36,521 bases of DNA from Enhygromyxa salina. Lineage in GTDB: Bacteria; Myxococcota_A; Polyangia; Nannocystales; Nannocystaceae. The stretch spans positions 1 through 36,521 of the forward strand of contig NZ_PVNL01000014.1 in the NCBI RefSeq assembly GCF_002994635.1. Direction: 5' to 3'. Of this stretch, positions 32,986 to 36,521 are shown piece by piece. The position numbers were made by a program, and so were the translations under genes. The number at the start of each line of letters is the position of its first letter. Within the stretch, counting starts at the first letter, position 1. The notes under the pieces were generated by a model. That model searched no databases and was not told the origin of the DNA. It saw only the letters and a list, made by a program, of their open reading frames with translations.

Positions 32986-34242
32986 CTATAGCGGCGTCGC
33001 GCTGGGGCACGCGCGCAAGCCTGTGACCAGCAGATCCTCACCGTCAGCTTCGTCGGTCCGCACGAGCTTGGTCCCATGCGACGCCGACAGCTCCTCGAGT
33101 CGCTGACGCACCTGCCGGCCTCGCTGGCCCCGGGCGGGCTCGGGGTGCCAGCCGGGCAGGCGAACGATATACGCAGGGTGAAACCGAGCCTCCTCCAGGC
33201 ACGGGCGCGCGGCGTCGGCCGTGTCCCGATAGCGCACCCGCAGCACCCCGGTCATGCCCGGACGATGGTCGTTGCGAGGAAACAAGAAATTGCCGAGCGA
33301 GTAGGCGATGAGCCCGTCACGATCCTCGCTGCTGCGGTGCCGCTCGATCGCCTGCAGCACGTGGGGGTGATGCCCGATCACCAGGTCGGCGCCGCCCTCG
33401 AGCAGGGCCCGGGCCGCGAGCTTGTTCGAGTTGCTCACGTCGTTGGCGTACTCGGTCCCCCAGTGCACGACCACGATCAGCAGGTCATGCTCGGCCCGCG
33501 CAGTCTCGATGATCGGCAGCAATTGCTCGCGCACCTGCCCGAGCGAGGCAAACGGCAGCTGCGGACCGCCGCGCTCGCCAACGTGATTGCGCAAGGTCGC
33601 GAACGCGACGAAGCCGATCCGCCAGCCGCGGACCTCGTGGGTCTCGACGCGCACCAGCGGGTCTTCGGTGCGCGAGCGCCCGATCGCCACCAGCCCGGCC
33701 GTAGCGAGCACCTGCGGCCCCTCGAGCTGACCTTCGACGCCAAGGTCGAAGTAGTGATTGTTGGCGAGCGACATGACCGTGAAGCCGCCCCGCACCAGCT
33801 GATCGATGTACGCCGCCGAGCTGCCAAACCGCCACTTGTTGGTGCTCGGCGACTGCGGTGGCGCCTCGAACATCACGGGGCTCTCGAGGTTGCCCACGAC
33901 CACGTCGGCGGCCAGCAGCGGCGCGACCATGGCGAAGGGATCGTCGGCGGGCGCGTGCATCGGGGCGAAGAACTCCTCGCCGCGAGCCTCGAGGTAGCGA
34001 CCCAGCACCACGTCCCCGACAAAGGTCAGCTCGAGCTGCTCGGCCCGCTCGGGGGGTTGCTGCTCGGGCGCAGGCTCGGGCTGGGCCGCGACCGTCTTCG
34101 GCTCGACCACGACTGGGAGCTCGGGCGCCGCGCGGACCAACGTCGGCGGCCGCTGCTCCCAGCAGCCGAGCAGCGAGCCCAGCAACAGCGCCCCAAGCAG
34201 CCCGTGCAATGCCGGTCGGGCCGAGGCGCCAGGAGCCCGCAT
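32986..34242 (-). CDS. CapA-family metallophosphatase-fold lipoprotein
   Basis: The ATG at 34242 gives 418 residues, with lipobox SLLGC (Cys27) and a Pro/Glu-rich linker. The CapA/PgsA fold follows from about residue 73: LTFVGDVVLGR, VGNLESPV, SLANNHYFDLG, VVHWGTEY, GHHPHVLQ and YSLGNFLF. The Asp, Asn and His motifs resemble those of calcineurin-like metallophosphatases. CapA proteins take part in making or anchoring poly-gamma-glutamate-like capsules, but this family has wide membership and the role here is inferred. The first codon lies two bases after the stop of the LysM/MepA gene, so the two are almost surely an operon and share translation. It is convergent with the ferritin-like gene (10 bases between stops). 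Confidence 0.88.
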   Translation of the reverse strand: MRAPGASARPALHGLLGALLLGSLLGCWEQRPPTLVRAAPELPVVVEPKTVAAQPEPAPEQQPPERAEQLELTFVGDVVLGRYLEARGEEFFAPMHAPADDPFAMVAPLLAADVVVGNLESPVMFEAPPQSPSTNKWRFGSSAAYIDQLVRGGFTVMSLANNHYFDLGVEGQLEGPQVLATAGLVAIGRSRTEDPLVRVETHEVRGWRIGFVAFATLRNHVGERGGPQLPFASLGQVREQLLPIIETARAEHDLLIVVVHWGTEYANDVSNSNKLAARALLEGGADLVIGHHPHVLQAIERHRSSEDRDGLIAYSLGNFLFPRNDHRPGMTGVLRVRYRDTADAARPCLEEARFHPAYIVRLPGWHPEPARGQRGRQVRQRLEELSASHGTKLVRTDEADGEDLLVTGLRACPSATPL

Positions 34243-34244
34243 GA

Positions 34245-35432
34245 TCAATTGTCTTCGCAGCGGGTTTCGTTTGAAGCGCAGTTGAAGCGCACGTGGATGT
34301 GAGCGGTGTGGCCGGACTGATTGCGGACGATCCCGTTGTTGTGCCCGCTCTTCTCCGGGTACTGCAAGACGCGCTCGATCGTGGCCTGGTCCGCGCCAGC
34401 CCGCTTGGCGGCGGCGAGCAGGTGCTTTTGGCGATCCGTGGTCAGGTAGATCGTCTTGACTTCGCCAGTGTCGACCAGCGCCATGACCAGGCCCCACAGC
34501 GCGTCCCAGTCGACGTCGCTGACCTGCTCGGCCGAGCCGTTGTTGATGACCGGCAGGCGAATGTCGACGTCACGGCCGCTGCGGTGCGACGAGTGGGGCT
34601 TGAGCTTGCCGCCGCCCTGCTTGCTGATCGCCCCGATCTTGAGCGCGCCCGTGAAGCCCGAGTCCCGCCGCCAGCGGGCGATCGCAAGCTGCAGGTGCTC
34701 GAGGGTGTGGCTGCTGCCAAACGCCTCGTCGGGCCGGCGCAGGGTGTAGAGCTGGTTGTTCTCGGGCAGCTGCAGCGCGTTGACGATCTTGCCGTTGCTG
34801 GGCGTGCCGACCGAGATCGAGCCCGAGCGGATCGCGACCAGCGGCAGCGGAGGCAGGGCCGCGACGCTGCTGGCGTCCCCACCTGCTGCGGCCCCGGGCT
34901 TGGCCTGCTTGACGACCGGCTCGACCCAGATCACCAGGGTCTGGCCGGCCTTGAACGCGCGCGGCACCTTGGGGTTCCAGCGCAGCCGCAGCGTGTCGGC
35001 GTCGACGCGGTGGGCCTTGGCGATCTTGTTCCACGTGTCGCCCGACTTGACGACGTACTCGATCTTTTTTTGCGGCGGCGGGGCGAAGTTGGTCAGCACG
35101 CGGAGCGTGCGGCCAGCGAAGATCTGCGGGTTCTTGGGGTCGAGCTTGTTCCAGCGGATCAGCGAGTCGGCGCTCACGTGATAGCGCGCGGCGATCTCGA
35201 TGACTCGCTCGCCGGGGATGATCCGATGCTTGATCCAGGTGGGCTTGGCGTCGCTGGGCTCGTCGCTGCTGCGAGCCGGGTCAGCCTCGGGCTCGGGCGG
35301 GGCGGCGGCGACCGTCAGCGGCAGCCACACGCCAGCAACCACGAGCGCGAGCAGGCTCAGGCGACGAGCGTGGACTCGGGCCCGGCGCTCGACATCGAGC
35401 GGGGCACGCTTGGCTGGTTGACGGCGTACCAA
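34245..35432 (-). CDS. LysM-containing penicillin-insensitive murein endopeptidase (MepA-like)
   Basis: Start uncertain: I use the TTG at 35432 (395 residues) which precedes a basic segment and a hydrophobic signal (LSLLALVVAGVWLPLTVAAA); another TTG is at 35492. Two LysM modules bind peptidoglycan (about 67-113 and 124-170: IPGERVIEIAARY, then KSGDTWNKIAKAH). The catalytic M74 (MepA) domain (about 218-390) shows HSSHRSGRDVDIR (His and two Asp) and the final HIHVRF, the zinc-ligand set of this family. MepA cuts D-Ala-mDAP cross-links in the periplasm and is not blocked by penicillin. Coupling to capA suggests that wall opening and a surface polymer are linked. Length is greater than E. coli MepA because of the LysM part. 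Confidence 0.87.
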   Translation of the reverse strand: MVRRQPAKRAPLDVERRARVHARRLSLLALVVAGVWLPLTVAAAPPEPEADPARSSDEPSDAKPTWIKHRIIPGERVIEIAARYHVSADSLIRWNKLDPKNPQIFAGRTLRVLTNFAPPPQKKIEYVVKSGDTWNKIAKAHRVDADTLRLRWNPKVPRAFKAGQTLVIWVEPVVKQAKPGAAAGGDASSVAALPPLPLVAIRSGSISVGTPSNGKIVNALQLPENNQLYTLRRPDEAFGSSHTLEHLQLAIARWRRDSGFTGALKIGAISKQGGGKLKPHSSHRSGRDVDIRLPVINNGSAEQVSDVDWDALWGLVMALVDTGEVKTIYLTTDRQKHLLAAAKRAGADQATIERVLQYPEKSGHNNGIVRNQSGHTAHIHVRFNCASNETRCEDN

Positions 35433-35542
35433 AAGCGAAGCCCAGCATACCGAGGTCTGGCCGCGCTTCAACCCCGCAATTCCTGGTGCCAAGGCGTCTC
35501 GCAGCCCACTCGAGGCTCAGGGGTCGTTGGCCATCGAACGCT

Positions 35543-35624
35543 GATTCACGATGGTTTGCAGGAGCGCGAGGCGGTCGTGAATCGACACCGCATGAAATTT
35601 GTTGGGTGCCGACAGGCCCAACAA
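35543..35624. promoter_or_regulatory. Two inverted repeats in the divergent promoter region
   Basis: GATTCACGA (35543-35551) and TCGTGAATC (35575-35583) form a perfect inverted repeat 23 bases apart. Downstream TTGTTGGG (35599-35606) and CCCAACAA (35617-35624) form another with a 10-base loop. The region between the MepA-like start and the sigma-like start (35433-35682) should carry both promoters. The first looks like an operator for a dimeric regulator, the second like a hairpin. No sigma boxes are identified. Confidence 0.45.
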
Positions 35625-35682
35625 GAACGGCGAAATATCCGCACACTGCCGCGCGAAACCACGCGAGAATCGCTCTGAGCCA

Positions 35683-36521
35683 ATGGAACGGACTGGGCAA
35701 TCTGATCGGAGCCGGGCGGTCGCGGCTGGCTCGCACTCGCCCGAGAGCGTCATCGACCTCGCTGGTGCGGAGCTGGTGCAGTCGATCTTTCGCACCACCA
35801 ACGCGCTGCTCGCGAGCCCATCCGACGCCGAGGAGGTCGCGCTCGACGCTCTGGTCAAGCTCCACAAGAAGCTGACGGAGCTGGCCGCGGGTGGGACCGC
35901 CGAGGCGACCTCGGACGTGCTCGCGGGCTGGCTCTCGGGGCTGCCCGCGTGGCTCGACCAAGTCGCGGTGAGCAAGTCCAAGGGCCGGGCGCCCAAGCGC
36001 AAGCGGCACTCTCGCAAGCTCGACGAGCTCGCGCACCTGCACGAGCACACCGCCGATCGTGAGAACCCCAAGCAGGTCACGGCGGTGTTGGTCAAGGAGC
36101 TGCTGACCTATCTGCCGGGTCGGCATCGCTTCGTGTACGTGCTGGTCGCCGGGCTGGGTCACACCCAGGCGCGGGTGGCTGAGCTCCTGCACCTCGACGC
36201 GGCCGCGGTCGCGCGCACGCTGACCGTCGTGGCGTCCAAGCTGGGCGAGTTCGGGGCCCACGCGCCGGTCGCCAAGGCCATGTCTGTGGGGATGGCGAGC
36301 GGCGAGGAGTCTCCTCTGCACGACTACATGCGGGTGTTTGGTGGCCCTGATCAAGCCACGGAAGCTCGGATCAGGCGGCGCTTCGAGGCGCACCTGGCCG
36401 AGGGCGCCGGCCACCTCGAGCTGTCGGGCGACTCGTTCCACGCGGGCCAGTTCTCGGGCTCGCACTTTCGGCTCCCGGCGATCCGGCCAGAAGGGGGGCC
36501 AGACGGGGGGCGAGATGGGGG
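35683..36521 (+). CDS. ECF sigma-factor-like protein (3' end outside window)
   Basis: An open frame from the ATG at 35683 runs off the window after 279 codons. Residues about 25-68 resemble sigma region 2 (VQSIFRTTNALLASPSDAEEVALDALVKLHKKL). After a basic linker (VSKSKGRAPKRKRHSRK) residues 133-190 resemble region 4 with a helix-turn-helix: ELLTYLPGRHRFVYVLVAGLGHTQARVAELLHLDAAAVARTL, then VASKLGEF. The spacing and order fit an ECF sigma factor, but the conserved region 2 residues are weak, so it may be a divergent member or a sigma-related regulator. Beyond residue 190 lies an extra region of unknown type, ending in Gly-rich repeats. It is divergent from the MepA/CapA operon and could regulate it. 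Confidence 0.6.
   Translation, partial: MERTGQSDRSRAVAAGSHSPESVIDLAGAELVQSIFRTTNALLASPSDAEEVALDALVKLHKKLTELAAGGTAEATSDVLAGWLSGLPAWLDQVAVSKSKGRAPKRKRHSRKLDELAHLHEHTADRENPKQVTAVLVKELLTYLPGRHRFVYVLVAGLGHTQARVAELLHLDAAAVARTLTVVASKLGEFGAHAPVAKAMSVGMASGEESPLHDYMRVFGGPDQATEARIRRRFEAHLAEGAGHLELSGDSFHAGQFSGSHFRLPAIRPEGGPDGGRDG

Noticed and set aside
35281..36465. Minus-strand frame of 394 codons opposite the sigma-like gene
   Set aside because: It also crosses the MepA-like gene start and the divergent promoter region; composition is that of a shadow frame. The plus-strand frame shows sigma region 2 and 4 patterns.

Overview
The window looks like a piece of a myxobacterial chromosome, most likely from the Nannocystis/Plesiocystis/Enhygromyxa branch. 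The DNA is GC-rich and most genes have strongly G/C-biased third codon positions. Many products are lipoproteins with a Gly-Asp (GDGDGD) linker directly after the lipidated cysteine. There is a membrane-anchored Ser/Thr kinase, an IgGFc-binding-like surface protein, FG-GAP lipoproteins and a fragment of an AgmX/TonB-like tail. This placement comes from protein style, not from a marker gene. No rRNA, tRNA, CRISPR array, prophage or insertion sequence was recognised.

Left part (1-14170): two nearly identical tandem copies of an Rpn-like PD-(D/E)XK nuclease gene, the first cut by the window edge, sit among gene debris (AgmX-tail fragment, ankyrin fragment). Then follow a lipoprotein hydrolase, a kinase, an IgGFc-binding-like lipoprotein, an FG-GAP lipoprotein, a Cys-patterned secreted peptide, a small lipoprotein, a membrane-anchored EEP phosphohydrolase, a decayed Cys-rich gene, a serine hydrolase and a von Willebrand A lipoprotein. 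An imperfect direct repeat of about 160 bp (8857-9017 and 9862-10020) flanks the small lipoprotein gene, and one copy carries a stray 3' end of the EEP gene.

Middle (14471-21108) is core metabolism: dacB-ddl (peptidoglycan), serS and monomeric NADP isocitrate dehydrogenase. From 21109 to 26077 come a possible frameshifted gene, a lipoprotein with three GSYCDN-type repeats, a frameshifted lipoprotein pseudogene beside a C10 tract, a DUF3089 hydrolase with a His-Gly-rich tract, and a second FG-GAP lipoprotein paralogous to the first.

Right part (26177-36521): an AAA ATPase with a non-canonical Walker B, a 40-bp tandem repeat, then a tightly coupled pair made of a beta-lysine acetyltransferase-like GNAT (AblB type) and an acetylpolyamine-amidohydrolase/HDAC-fold deacetylase. 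Next come a zinc-ribbon membrane protein, a striking long inverted repeat with RNA-like covariation (31452-31619), a lipoprotein with a ferritin-like domain, a coupled LysM-MepA/CapA pair, and a partial ECF-sigma-like gene running off the right end.

The two observations I consider most worth following are the inverted repeat at 31452-31619, where 8 of 10 arm differences are G-U compatible on one strand only, and the acetyltransferase/deacetylase pair at 28209-30253, which could make acetylation of a beta-lysine-type osmolyte reversible.
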